Source: Tenacibaculum ovolyticum DSM 18103 | GTDB taxonomy: Bacteria; Bacteroidota; Bacteroidia; Flavobacteriales; Flavobacteriaceae | Direction: 5' to 3' | Assembly (NCBI RefSeq): GCF_000430545.1 | Contig: NZ_KE387164.1 | Location: forward strand, 32,807 to 96,806 | DNA length: 64,000 nucleotides | Shown here: positions 7,199 through 17,630 of the stretch, one piece after another | Layout of the letters: each line of letters starts with the position of its first letter | Position numbering within the stretch: position 1 is the stretch's first letter | Notes under the pieces: generated by a model | Told to the model about the DNA's origin: nothing | The model's input: the letters and a program-made list of their open reading frames with translations, nothing else | The model's database searches: none | Translations under genes and position numbers: made by a program

Positions 7199-8524
7199 AT
7201 GCTACAAGATATAAGTTTTAAAAAAATTAATAAACTAGCTTTTCCTGCTTTAATCGCAGGAGTTGCAGAGCCTTTATTATCTACTACAGATTTAGCGATT
7301 GTAGGTAATGTAAATGTGAATGCCACCGAAAGTATTGCTGCAATTGGTATTGTTGGCGCTTTTTTGTCGATGCTTATTTGGGTGTTTGGGCAAACACGTA
7401 GCGGAATTTCATCTATTATTTCTCAATATATAGGAGCTAATAAATTAGATGAAGTTAAAAATTTACCAGCTCAGGCTATTGTAATTGTATTAATAACGAG
7501 TTTGTTTATTTTAGGGATTAGTTACCCTTTTACAAAAGAAATATTTCAGTTTTATAATGCTTCTGGTACTATTTTAGAATATTCGATTGAGTATTATAAA
7601 ATACGTGTTTTTGGTTTTCCGTTTACACTATTTGTAATTGCAGTTTTTGGTACTTTTAGAGGATTGCAAAACACCATGTATCCAATGTTAATTGCTATTA
7701 TTGGTACTGTTGTAAATATCTTGTTAGATATTGTTTTAGTATATGGTGTTGAGGGGTATATTACAGCAATGAATATTAAAGGAGCTGCTTATGCGAGTGT
7801 AATTGCACAAGTTGTTATGGCAATTGTAGCAGGATATTTATTATTAACTAAAACACAAATATCATTAAAATTTACTTTGCCTTTTAATAAAGAAATTCGA
7901 AGGTTTATAACAATGATTTTAAACTTATTTGTGCGTACCATAGCTTTAAATACTGCATTGTATTTTGCAACGTCTTATGCGGCATCTTACGGAAAAGAAT
8001 ATATAGCTGCCTATACAATTGGGTTTAACCTATGGTTAATGGGGGCTTTTATGATTGATGGGTATTCATCTGCAGGAAACATATTGTCGGGTAAATTATT
8101 AGGGGCAAAGTCATATACTGCTTTAGTGAAACTAGGAAATAACTTAATTATTTACGGACTCGCTTTTGGAGCAGTTTTAGCACTTTTCGGATTTTTGTTT
8201 TATGATTATATAGGAAGTATTTTTATAAAGGATCAACAAGTTTTGGAAGAGTTTTATGCTACTTTCTGGATTATCCTTGTAATGCAGCCTATTTGTTCTA
8301 TTGCCTTTATTTATGATGGAATGTTTAAAGGGATGGGAGAAATGAAATATTTACGAAATGTATTATTGTTATCTACAGCATTCGTATTTATTCCAGTTCT
8401 ATTAATTTTGGATTCTTTGGGTTATAAGTTATATGCGATTTGGATTGCTTTTTTTGCATGGATAATAGCTAGGGGAATTCCTTTAATTCTTAAATTTAGA
8501 AATACGTTTTTATCTCGCTCTTAA
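7199..8524 (+). CDS. MATE family multidrug/cation antiporter
   Basis: The 441-residue integral membrane protein has about twelve hydrophobic helices in two related halves, as in MATE exporters that expel organic cations or drugs in exchange for Na+ or H+. The N-terminal KKINKLAFPALIAGVAEPLL and the loop EYYKIRVFGFPF are typical of the DinF-like branch. It follows mutS by 79 bp and precedes a crotonase gene by 32 bp on the same strand. The substrate cannot be read from the sequence. Confidence 0.9.
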   Translation: MLQDISFKKINKLAFPALIAGVAEPLLSTTDLAIVGNVNVNATESIAAIGIVGAFLSMLIWVFGQTRSGISSIISQYIGANKLDEVKNLPAQAIVIVLITSLFILGISYPFTKEIFQFYNASGTILEYSIEYYKIRVFGFPFTLFVIAVFGTFRGLQNTMYPMLIAIIGTVVNILLDIVLVYGVEGYITAMNIKGAAYASVIAQVVMAIVAGYLLLTKTQISLKFTLPFNKEIRRFITMILNLFVRTIALNTALYFATSYAASYGKEYIAAYTIGFNLWLMGAFMIDGYSSAGNILSGKLLGAKSYTALVKLGNNLIIYGLAFGAVLALFGFLFYDYIGSIFIKDQQVLEEFYATFWIILVMQPICSIAFIYDGMFKGMGEMKYLRNVLLLSTAFVFIPVLLILDSLGYKLYAIWIAFFAWIIARGIPLILKFRNTFLSRS

Positions 8525-8556
8525 AAAGAGTAATTTTGAAAATAAAATAAGTAACA

Positions 8557-9324
8557 ATGAGCACAACCAGAGAAAACGGAAGTTTATACACTCATATTGA
8601 TAATAAGATTGCGATAGTTGAATTTGGGCATCCAGCAAGTAATTCATTTCCGAGTGAATTGTTAGGACGTTTAGCAAATGAATTTGATGGGTTATCAAAT
8701 AATGATGATGTAGCTATTGTTGTGTTAAAATCAGAAGGTGATCGTGCCTTTTGTGCAGGAGCTTCTTTTGATGAGTTAGTTGCAATTGATACTCTAGAGG
8801 ATGGTAAACAGTTTTTCGCTGGTTTTGCAAATGTAATTAATGCAATGCGTCGTTGTTCTAAATTAATTGTTGGTAGGGTACAAGGTAAAACTGTTGGTGG
8901 TGGTGTTGGTTTAGCAGCTGCTTGTGATTATGTTTTAGCAACAGAGCACGCTTCTATTAAGCTTTCTGAGCTTACTATAGGTATAGGGCCATTTGTAATT
9001 GAACCAGCGGTAAAACGTAAAATTGGTGTTAGTGGTTTAGCGGAATTAACATTAGATGCTACTAGTTGGAAAAATGCGTATTGGGCAAAGGAAAAAGGTT
9101 TATATGCACGCGTTTTTGAGTCTATTAGCGATTTAGATAAAGAATTACCTATTTTTACAGAGAAATTAGCCTCTTATAACACAGAAGCATTATCTGAAAT
9201 GAAAAAAGTGTTGTGGAAAGATACTGAACACTGGCAGAAGTTATTGGCAGAGAGAGCAGAAATATCAGGTAAATTAGTATTGTCTAATGCTACTAAAAAG
9301 GCGTTAGCAAAGTTTAAAAAATAA
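8557..9324 (+). CDS. Enoyl-CoA hydratase/isomerase (crotonase) family protein
   Basis: The 255-residue single-domain crotonase has both oxyanion-hole segments, AFCAGASFDEL (about 67-77) and GKTVGGGVGLAAACDYVLAT (about 110-129), with a Glu in KLSELTIGIGPF at the usual catalytic site. The family hydrates or isomerises enoyl-CoA esters; the exact substrate is not clear. It heads a tight run with two tiny membrane proteins and queD, which have no obvious biochemical link to it. Confidence 0.88.
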   Translation: MSTTRENGSLYTHIDNKIAIVEFGHPASNSFPSELLGRLANEFDGLSNNDDVAIVVLKSEGDRAFCAGASFDELVAIDTLEDGKQFFAGFANVINAMRRCSKLIVGRVQGKTVGGGVGLAAACDYVLATEHASIKLSELTIGIGPFVIEPAVKRKIGVSGLAELTLDATSWKNAYWAKEKGLYARVFESISDLDKELPIFTEKLASYNTEALSEMKKVLWKDTEHWQKLLAERAEISGKLVLSNATKKALAKFKK

Positions 9325-9326
9325 AT

Positions 9327-9500
9327 ATGTTTTTAATTCAAGATATAAAAGAGACTCAAAGTTATAAAGCAGGGTATGAAGTCGGGAAATGGATTTATCA
9401 TAATCCGACACTTTCTATCCTTATAGGAGTTGTTCTTTCTGTAGGTTTCGTTTGGTTATTAACAAAAATTGTAAAACAAATTCGTACTTTCGGCGAATAA
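9327..9500 (+). CDS. Small single-pass membrane protein (57 aa)
   Basis: Starting two bases after the crotonase stop, this ORF encodes MFLIQDIKETQSYKAGYEVG and continues into one hydrophobic helix (about 29-47) ending in a basic tail, KIVKQIRTFGE. Its position in a tight run of co-directional genes and its clear membrane helix support a real gene. No family is recognised; the topology predicts the C-terminus inside by the positive-inside rule. Confidence 0.6.
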   Translation: MFLIQDIKETQSYKAGYEVGKWIYHNPTLSILIGVVLSVGFVWLLTKIVKQIRTFGE

Positions 9501-9513
9501 TAAGATATAAATT

Positions 9514-9609
9514 ATGGGAGGAGATTATTTATTTGCCATTTTAGCAGCAGGAGTAGCAATAGTGTATTTTTATAATAAATATAGAAGTAATAAAAAATTT
9601 AAAAGATAG
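9514..9609 (+). CDS. Tiny membrane protein (31 aa)
   Basis: The ORF encodes MGGDYLFAILAAGVAIVYFY followed by NKYRSNKKFKR: one membrane helix with a strongly basic C-terminal tail. The stop TAG shares its G with the GTG start of queD (TAGTG), an arrangement typical of translational coupling. No family is recognised. Confidence 0.55.
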   Translation: MGGDYLFAILAAGVAIVYFYNKYRSNKKFKR

Positions 9610-10058
9610 TGAGCAATATTAGAATTACAAAGCAATTTTCTTTTGAAACAGGTCATGCCTTATATGGATATGACGGAAAATGTAAAAATGTTCATGGTCA
9701 TAGTTACAAACTATCTGTAACTGTTATAGGACAACCTATTGCTGATGCATCAAACGTAAAATATGGGATGGTTATTGATTTTACAGATCTTAAAAAGGTT
9801 GTAAAAGAAGAAATTGTTGATGTTTTTGATCATGCAACAGTGTTTAATCAGAATACACCGCATGTTGAGTTGGCTAAAGAGTTAAAAGATAGAGGGCATC
9901 ATGTTATTTTAGTTGACTATCAGCCAACTAGTGAGATGATGGTAATTGATTTTGTAGAAAAAATTAAGAATAGACTTCCTGAAAATATTAAGCTTCATGC
10001 CATTAAACTACAAGAAACAGATTCTAGTTTTGCAGAGTGGTTTGCTTCTGATAATTAA
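9609..10058 (+). CDS. queD: 6-carboxytetrahydropterin synthase family (QueD/PTPS)
   Basis: This 149-residue enzyme of the 6-pyruvoyl-tetrahydropterin synthase fold converts dihydroneopterin triphosphate to 6-carboxytetrahydropterin in the queuosine/7-deazaguanine pathway. Zinc-ligand histidines appear in FETGHA (H16) and VHGHSY, and the Cys of GKCKNVHGH is the catalytic one. The C-terminal LQETDSSFAEW carries the substrate-binding Glu. The start is GTG, overlapping the stop of the preceding small ORF by one base. No other queuosine gene is in the window. Confidence 0.9.
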   Translation: MSNIRITKQFSFETGHALYGYDGKCKNVHGHSYKLSVTVIGQPIADASNVKYGMVIDFTDLKKVVKEEIVDVFDHATVFNQNTPHVELAKELKDRGHHVILVDYQPTSEMMVIDFVEKIKNRLPENIKLHAIKLQETDSSFAEWFASDN

Positions 10059-10135
10059 ATAATCTTTAATATTTTTTAAATTACTTTGTAATATATAGTT
10101 AAGTTTATGTACTTATTAGTGTAAACTATATAATT

Positions 10136-10216
10136 ATGAAAAATCTATTTAAAATATTTGTAAAATTTTACAAATGCGAAATAAGAACGTTTAATAAAAT
10201 ATTGGGGATAAAATAA
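10136..10216 (+). CDS. Possible 26-residue peptide between queD and pth
   Basis: An ATG-started frame gives MKNLFKIFVKFYKCEIRTFN and then KILGIK, a basic amphipathic peptide. It contains the 18-bp perfect palindrome TTTGTAAAATTTTACAAA, which could instead be an operator. No promoter or family supports translation, so it may be chance. Confidence 0.22.
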   Translation: MKNLFKIFVKFYKCEIRTFNKILGIK

Positions 10217-10221
10217 ATATA

Positions 10222-10788
10222 TTATTTTCCATTAAAATCGTTCATTGTATTGGCCATTCCAGCTGTAATAAAAGAAGTAATTGCTTTAACTGATGTTGGA
10301 ATGCGCTCAATCATTTCACTTTCTTCATCTTTACTCCATTGTCCTAGTACATAATCTACTTGACGACCTCTACCATAATCTGCACCAACACCAAAACGAA
10401 AACGAGGGTATGCACCTGTGTTAAATTTATCCTGAATATCTTTTAATCCGTTATGTCCACCAGAACTTCCTTTTGGTTTTATACGTAGTTTACCAAAATC
10501 AATATTTAAGTCATCTGTAATTACTAATAAATTTTCTACCTGAATATTTTCTTGCTGCATCCAATACATAACGGCCTTTCCGCTTAAATTCATATAAGTA
10601 CTAGGTTTTAAAACAATTACAGTTTTTCCTTTAACTTTTAATTTGGCAACGTCTCCTAGCTTTTCAGTTGTAAAGCTAGCATCATGTTCTTTTACAAAAG
10701 CATCTACCAGTTTAAAACCTATATTATGGCGTGTATTATCATATTTTTCGCCAATATTACCTAATCCTACAATTAAAAATTTTTTCAT
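10222..10788 (-). CDS. pth: Peptidyl-tRNA hydrolase
   Basis: Pth cleaves the ester bond of peptidyl-tRNAs released from stalled ribosomes and is essential in most bacteria. The 188-residue protein has the family signature: YDNTRHNIGF with the catalytic His, TYMNLSG with the substrate-binding Asn, ITDDLNI with the catalytic Asp, and GSSGGHNGLK. It lies downstream of rplY on the same strand, as in many bacteria, but a terminator at 10827-10855 separates them. Confidence 0.96.
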   Translation of the reverse strand: MKKFLIVGLGNIGEKYDNTRHNIGFKLVDAFVKEHDASFTTEKLGDVAKLKVKGKTVIVLKPSTYMNLSGKAVMYWMQQENIQVENLLVITDDLNIDFGKLRIKPKGSSGGHNGLKDIQDKFNTGAYPRFRFGVGADYGRGRQVDYVLGQWSKDEESEMIERIPTSVKAITSFITAGMANTMNDFNGK

Positions 10789-10826
10789 AAACTCTTTTTT
10801 TGTGATGTTTTAAAATACAAAAATAA

Positions 10827-10855
10827 AAAAGCGTTACAAAAAATGTAACGCTTTT
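10827..10855 (-). terminator. Terminator after rplY
   Basis: The stem AAAAGCGTTACA with its complement is followed on the minus strand by TTTTTTATTTTT. It lies between the rplY stop and the pth start, so pth probably has its own promoter or relies on read-through. Confidence 0.8.
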
Positions 10856-10875
10856 ATAAATTATGTGTGCAAAGA

Positions 10876-11472
10876 TTATTCTGCAGCAGCTTCTGTAGTA
10901 GCTTCTTCAGTTTCTTCTTCTGCAGTAGCATTACGAGAAGTTCTTACTTGAACAACAACAGTGTTGTCTGGGTGTAAAAATGTATAGTCATCATTAAATA
11001 AAGATGATATAAATAATTTATTTCCAATTTTTAAACCTGAAATATCAGCAGTTAAAAAATCTGGTAAATTAGCTGGTAATGCTTTTACTTTTAATTTACG
11101 GTTGGTAAAACGTAAAGCACCTCCATTTAAAACACCAGGAGAAGTTCCTGCTAATTTTACTGGAATATTCATTGTTACCATTTTGTCATCAAATAACTGA
11201 TAAAAATCTACATGTATAATTCTATCTGTTACTGGGTGAAATTGAATGTCTTGTAAAACAGCACTATATTTTTTACCATCGATTTCAATCGAAGCAGTAA
11301 ATACGTCTGGAGTAAATACTAAAGGCTTGAACGATTTTTCTTCAGCTGAAAAGTGAACAGGCTTGTCTCCTCCGTATAATACGCAAGGAACCTTTCCAGC
11401 ATTACGTAAGGCTTTAGTTGCTTTTTTACCTACGCTTTCTCTTTGTGATCCGTTGATTGTAATTGATTTCAT
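10876..11472 (-). CDS. rplY: 50S ribosomal protein L25/general stress protein Ctc
   Basis: The 198-residue protein is of the long TL5/Ctc type: an N-terminal 5S-rRNA-binding beta-barrel (about 1-92, beginning [20 protein letters not shown]) and the C-terminal TL5 domain (about 95-178), plus an acidic Ala/Glu/Thr-rich tail. It binds 5S rRNA in the large subunit. It follows prs with a 26-bp gap, the common prs-ctc-pth order. Confidence 0.95.
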   Translation of the reverse strand: MKSITINGSQRESVGKKATKALRNAGKVPCVLYGGDKPVHFSAEEKSFKPLVFTPDVFTASIEIDGKKYSAVLQDIQFHPVTDRIIHVDFYQLFDDKMVTMNIPVKLAGTSPGVLNGGALRFTNRKLKVKALPANLPDFLTADISGLKIGNKLFISSLFNDDYTFLHPDNTVVVQVRTSRNATAEEETEEATTEAAAE

Positions 11473-11498
11473 TACTTCTTTTATTTATTAAAATTTAT

Positions 11499-12440
11499 TT
11501 ACATTAAAAATTGTCCGCTAATAGATGTATTGTCATGCACTTTATGCATTACATCAGCGAATAAAGTGGCGCAAGTTACTACTTTTATTTTAGATACACT
11601 CTTTTTCAAAGGAATTGTATCTGAAACAATTAGTTCGGTTAATTGCGAATTTTGAATTCTTTCATATGCATCACCAGAAAGTATTGGGTGTGTACAAATT
11701 GCGCGTACACTTAAGGCACCTCTTTCTATCATTAAATCGGCAGCTTTGGTAAGAGTTCCTCCTGTGTCAATCATGTCATCAACAAGAATTACATTTTTAC
11801 CCTTTACATCACCAATTAACTCCATATGAGAAATAATATTGGCTTTTTCACGTTGCTTATAACAAATTACAACATCGCTTTCTAAATATTTAGAATAAGC
11901 ATATGCTCTTTTTGACCCTCCCATATCAGGAGAAGCAATAGTAAGGTTGTCTAATTTTAAGCTTTTTACATATGGTAGAAAAACTGTAGAGGCAAATAAA
12001 TGATCTACCGGCTTTTCAAAGAAACCTTGAATTTGATCTGCATGTAAATCCATGGTCATAATTCTAGTTGCTCCCGCAGCTTCTAGTAATTTAGCTACTA
12101 ATTTAGCTCCAATAGCTACACGTGGTTTATCTTTTCTGTCTTGACGTGCCCATCCGAAATAAGGCATTACAGCTGTAATGTGTCTAGCAGATGCACGTTT
12201 TGCAGCATCACACATTAATAGCATTTCCATTAAATTATCTGCTGATGGAAATGTTGAACCAACAAGAAATATTCTTCTTCCTCGTATAGATTCTTCAAAA
12301 GCAGGTTGAAATTCACCATCGCTAAAATGTGTTGTTTTTACATTACCAAGTTCTACACCGTATTCTTTAGCAATTTTTTCTGCTAGTTCGATACTTTGGG
12401 AACAAGTAAAAATTTTTGGGCTTAATTGATCTATAGCCAT
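11499..12440 (-). CDS. prs: Ribose-phosphate pyrophosphokinase (PRPP synthetase)
   Basis: The 313-residue enzyme makes phosphoribosyl pyrophosphate from ribose 5-phosphate and ATP for purine, pyrimidine, His and Trp synthesis. Clear motifs are FSDGEFQPAFEESIRG (ATP/regulatory loop), the YFGWARQDRKDKPR flexible loop (about 95-108), MDLHADQIQGFF, and the PRPP-binding VDDMIDTGGTL (about 221-231). It heads the prs-rplY operon. Confidence 0.97.
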   Translation of the reverse strand: MAIDQLSPKIFTCSQSIELAEKIAKEYGVELGNVKTTHFSDGEFQPAFEESIRGRRIFLVGSTFPSADNLMEMLLMCDAAKRASARHITAVMPYFGWARQDRKDKPRVAIGAKLVAKLLEAAGATRIMTMDLHADQIQGFFEKPVDHLFASTVFLPYVKSLKLDNLTIASPDMGGSKRAYAYSKYLESDVVICYKQREKANIISHMELIGDVKGKNVILVDDMIDTGGTLTKAADLMIERGALSVRAICTHPILSGDAYERIQNSQLTELIVSDTIPLKKSVSKIKVVTCATLFADVMHKVHDNTSISGQFLM

Positions 12441-12563
12441 TTGTAAAAAAGGTATTTATAGTTAGTGTTGTTGAAAGGGCAAAAGTAAAACTATTTTAAG
12501 AGTTTAAAACTTATTTTAATTGAATTAATTAAAATATTTTATAAATTCGCAAACCTAAATTAT

Positions 12564-12645
12564 GCTCGAGTGGTGGAATTGGTAGACACGTTGGATTCAA
12601 AATCCAATGTCGCAAGACGTGCGGGTTCGATTCCCGCCTCGAGTA
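12564..12645 (+). tRNA. tRNA-Leu (anticodon CAA)
   Basis: The sequence folds as a class II tRNA with acceptor arms GCTCGAG/CTCGAGT, D-loop TGGTGGAATTGGTAGAC, anticodon loop TTCAAAA (anticodon CAA, reads UUG), a long variable arm TGTCGCAAGACG, and T-arm GCGGGTTCGATTCCCGC. The discriminator base is A, as expected for Leu. CCA is not encoded. The first pair is G-U, a small oddity. Confidence 0.95.
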
Positions 12646-12649
12646 CAAG

Positions 12650-12680
12650 AAAAGCTTCAACAATTAGTTGAGGCTTTTTT
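12650..12680 (+). terminator. Terminator after tRNA-Leu
   Basis: The stem AAAAGCTTCAAC pairs with GTTGAGGCTTTT (one T-G pair), with loop AATTA and a T6 tract, 4 bp past the tRNA. Confidence 0.8.
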
Positions 12681-12883
12681 ATTAGGGTTTAATTATCTAA
12701 AGAATCTTATAAGTACCAATAAATTTATTCTACAATTAAAAAGAGTATCACTTTTTTATTTTTCGTAAAAACTATAATCGTTATCGATTTTTTGATACGC
12801 ATTAAAAAGATAAACGAATATTCACAATATACCGTTATAAGTTATTTCTATTTAAAAAACTATAGTCATCACTTTATCTTATT

Positions 12884-12891
12884 TAAATTTG
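12884..12891 (+). promoter_or_regulatory. Promoter element of katG
   Basis: TAAATTTG fits the Bacteroidota TAnnTTTG element and lies 25 bp before the katG ATG. No clear -33 TTG is found at the usual distance, which would fit activator control. The 190 bp upstream contain several imperfect AT-rich dyads, none assignable to a known peroxide regulator. Confidence 0.5.
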
Positions 12892-12913
12892 TAGCAGAAC
12901 TTAATCTATTTAA

Positions 12914-15199
<2,286 letters not shown>

Positions 15200-15220
15200 A
15201 AAAGTAGTTAGTGTTTAATA

Positions 15221-15255
15221 CCTATATCATATTAAAAATTTTAATGTGATATAGG
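15221..15255 (+). terminator. Terminator after katG
   Basis: A 16-bp stem, CCTATATCATATTAAA with its complement (one T-G pair), lies between katG and the convergent mobA-like gene. The following TTAATTATTT is a weak T-tract; it may serve both strands. Confidence 0.65.
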
Positions 15256-15294
15256 TTAATTATTTCTATTAGTTAGAAATATATACGATTAGGT

Positions 15295-16407
15295 TTATAT
15301 ACTCTTTTTAATTTCTCTAGAAGCAGTTTCAAACTCTTCTGGAGTATTTATATTCCTGATAAAATCATCATCAATTTCTACAATTTTAACGTCAGAATTA
15401 ATTAGCATTTTACGAGGGCAAGAATAGCCTTGTGCTAAATATTGTAATAATTTTCCGTAAGCTTTAGGTTCGTATATGGTAATTAGTGGTTCTGGAAATT
15501 CTTTTCCTTTTCCTTTAATAGTGGTTGCTACTTTACTAGGGTCTCTATTTTCTAATAAAAGTTTAATAATTTCTTCGTTTACAAAAGGAACATCAGTTGC
15601 TATTACTAACCATGCAGTATTAGGATTTTGTTGAAAAGCAGAACAAATTCCTCCAAAAGGACCTAGATTTAAAAAGGCATCATGAATTTCATTGTCTTTT
15701 TCTGAGGGCTGTTGAATAGAAAAAAAAGTAGGTAATGAACACACCTCTAATAACTCTTTTACGTGCTCTTTTTGAGGTTTACCAAAGTAGTTTAATTCAG
15801 ATTTGTCAGTTCCCATTCGAGTACTTTTACCTCCAATTAACACTAAACCGTTTATAGGTGCAATATGTTCTTTAATTAAACTTTTTATATGATTTGTGAT
15901 TTTTTCAACCTGATCAATAGTATAAGAAGTTATGTTTTTAATATTAGGGAATTTCTCTGTTAAACAATCAAAATATGGAGTGTCTTTATTTAATTTTATG
16001 ACGAACTGAATATTGGTAAGTTGCTCTAAGCGTTTTATTACTGAAGCTTCTTTTTCTTCATCTAAAATTAAAATTTGTTTAGCTCCTTGATAGTGATTCC
16101 CGTTAATAAATAGAAAATCATGATTGTAAAATTGTAATCGCTGTTCGTATTTGTTTATAGGTGAATTTGTATTTATTTGAAGATTCCCTTCATGATGAAA
16201 GGTGTATTCAGAGAATGTGCTTTGTGAAACATTTTTAGCATGTGAAGCATCAAAATATCCAAGGTTATAATTTGATAATTTACTAGAAACGGTAGTAACT
16301 AAATCAGCTATAATACCACATTTTGTTCCTAGAATAGCTACTTCATTAGGCGCAAAATTATCGTTGTGCTTTTTTGAGATGTTTGCGTGTTTTTGATGTT
16401 TCTTCAT
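15295..16407 (-). CDS. MobA-like molybdenum cofactor guanylyltransferase with an N-terminal extension
   Basis: The C-terminal half (about 185-370) is a MobA nucleotidyltransferase that attaches GMP to molybdopterin: LVLIGGKSTRMGTDKSEL contains the GTP-binding LxGGxSxRMGxDK signature, and IATDVPFV is the metal-binding Asp motif. MobA is normally about 195 residues. Here about 180 extra N-terminal residues precede it, starting with VAILGTKCGIIADLVTTVSS, which has the look of a degraded P-loop domain but lacks GKT. It might descend from a MobB-type domain; this is uncertain. It is the last gene of the molybdopterin cluster on this strand, 54 bp after moaC. Confidence 0.85.
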   Translation of the reverse strand: MKKHQKHANISKKHNDNFAPNEVAILGTKCGIIADLVTTVSSKLSNYNLGYFDASHAKNVSQSTFSEYTFHHEGNLQINTNSPINKYEQRLQFYNHDFLFINGNHYQGAKQILILDEEKEASVIKRLEQLTNIQFVIKLNKDTPYFDCLTEKFPNIKNITSYTIDQVEKITNHIKSLIKEHIAPINGLVLIGGKSTRMGTDKSELNYFGKPQKEHVKELLEVCSLPTFFSIQQPSEKDNEIHDAFLNLGPFGGICSAFQQNPNTAWLVIATDVPFVNEEIIKLLLENRDPSKVATTIKGKGKEFPEPLITIYEPKAYGKLLQYLAQGYSCPRKMLINSDVKIVEIDDDFIRNINTPEEFETASREIKKSI

Positions 16408-16461
16408 TTTGCTTTTTTTGTGTTTGTAGTATCTTAAATTTCCTTTTTTTGGGTAGTGAAG

Positions 16462-16935
16462 TTAGATTTTAATATCAGATTTGCCACCAGTTTTTTCTAC
16501 TAACTTAATGTCTTTAATTACCATTTTTTGACTGATAGCTTTACACATGTCGTAAATAGTTAAACAAGTAGCTGAAGCACCTGTTAAAGCTTCCATTTCT
16601 ACACCAGTTTTTCCTTCGATAGTTACTTCACAAAACACTTCTACATGTTCGTTGTCAATAATATTTATATCAATATCTACTCCGTTAATTAATAAGGGAT
16701 GACACATAGGAATAATATCTGAAGTTTTTTTCACTGCTTGGATACCAGCAATAATAGCAGTTTGAAAAACAGGACCTTTTTTAGTTATTAAATCTTCATT
16801 CTTAAAGTGAGAAATAATTTCTAAACCTAAAAACATGGTTGCTTTTGCGATTGCAGTTCGTTTCGTGATTTTTTTATCAGAAACATTCACCATTTTAGGC
16901 TGGTTTTGTTCGTTTATGTGGGTGAAATTGTTCAT
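16462..16935 (-). CDS. moaC: Cyclic pyranopterin monophosphate synthase MoaC
   Basis: MoaC acts with MoaA to turn GTP into cyclic pyranopterin monophosphate, the first step of molybdopterin synthesis. The 157-residue protein has the family landmarks MVNVSDKKITKRTA, the active-site IPMCHPLLINGVDI and GVEMEALTGASATCLTIYDM, and the C-terminal KTGGKSDI. It is separated from moeA by the GIY-YIG gene and two palindromic repeats, which appear to be inserted in the cluster. Confidence 0.96.
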   Translation of the reverse strand: MNNFTHINEQNQPKMVNVSDKKITKRTAIAKATMFLGLEIISHFKNEDLITKKGPVFQTAIIAGIQAVKKTSDIIPMCHPLLINGVDIDINIIDNEHVEVFCEVTIEGKTGVEMEALTGASATCLTIYDMCKAISQKMVIKDIKLVEKTGGKSDIKI

Positions 16936-16984
16936 TTAATTTTTATATCAAGTGAGTTAAAAATAAATTTTGATAGAATACTAG

Positions 16985-17113
16985 TTCTTGATACATTTTT
17001 ATTTCCATTATCATTTCAATAAAACCACTCGAACTGACAAGTTGTATTTTAATATGATATTGTCACATCGAGTGAATTTGATGTCTGGCAGGAAAATCAA
17101 ATTTGTATCGAGA
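16985..17113. repeat. Long palindromic repeat, copy A
   Basis: Two imperfect inverted arms of about 54 bp (16985-17039 and 17061-17113) flank a 21-bp centre. The outer ends are TTCTTGATACA and TGTATCGAGA; the inner ends are CACTCGAACTGACA and TGTCACATCGAGTG. The right arm ends two bases before the stop codon of the GIY-YIG gene. Similar 'TCTCGATAC...CACTCGA' repeats are common in flavobacterial intergenic regions (from memory). Copy B at 17424-17626 shares both arms. Confidence 0.85.
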
Positions 17114-17115
17114 TA

Positions 17116-17406
17116 TTATTTAAACTTCTTCTTTGCTAAATTAGGAAGTTTTTCGAATTCATTATTTATTAAAGCTTCTTTTTTAATTTTTGACCATTTT
17201 TTTAGTTGTTTTTCTTTTTCAATAGCTAGTTCTGCATTTGTAAACCCACAATAAAAAACCAATTCTAATGACCTTCTTTTAAAAGTGTAACTCTCTGGGT
17301 GTTTTCCTTCTTTATGTTCGATTAATCGTTGTTTAATGTCAGAAGTAAAACCGGTATAATATGAATTATCTGAACATTTTAATATGTAAACGTAATAAAG
17401 GTTCAT
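17116..17406 (-). CDS. GIY-YIG nuclease family protein
   Basis: The 96-residue protein is a stand-alone GIY-YIG domain of the UPF0213/YhbQ class: YYVYILKCSDNSYYTGFTSD carries the two Tyr motifs (YVYIL and YYTG), Arg in IKQRLIEH, and a Glu in AIEKEKQLKKW for metal binding. Such proteins are small nucleases with mostly unknown roles. Here the gene fits almost exactly between two copies of a long palindromic repeat (2 bp on one side, 17 bp on the other), which suggests the gene and repeats form one unit. Confidence 0.88.
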   Translation of the reverse strand: MNLYYVYILKCSDNSYYTGFTSDIKQRLIEHKEGKHPESYTFKRRSLELVFYCGFTNAELAIEKEKQLKKWSKIKKEALINNEFEKLPNLAKKKFK

Positions 17407-17423
17407 AATTGATTATTAAATAG

Positions 17424-17626
17424 TTCTCGATACACTTTTATTTCCATTATCATTTCAATAACATTACTCGAATTGACAAGTCATTTTGTTATGCTGTTTA
17501 TTTTTTATTAAAATGTTTTCAATCTTATTGATTACTTACTATTTGCTTTCGATACAAATTAACAATTCGAATTGTCATTTCGAGTGAATTTGATGTCCGA
17601 TAGGAAAATTAAATTAGTATCGAGAA
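17424..17626. repeat. Long palindromic repeat, copy B
   Basis: The same arms as copy A occur at 17424-17478 and 17573-17626, but the centre is 94 bp instead of 21 bp. The centre holds a partial third motif, TTTCGATACAAATTAACAAT, at about 17548-17567. The outer ends are TTCTCGATACA and GTATCGAGAA. The right end lies 4 bp from the moeA stop. The bases beyond the right end of both copies are alike (ATATTATTTA and GTTATTATTT). Confidence 0.83.
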
Positions 17627-17630
17627 GTTA

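Noticed and set aside
17116..17406. Homing endonuclease in an intron
   Set aside because: The GIY-YIG protein is the minimal UPF0213 type, and no flanking gene is split; moaC and moeA are both complete.
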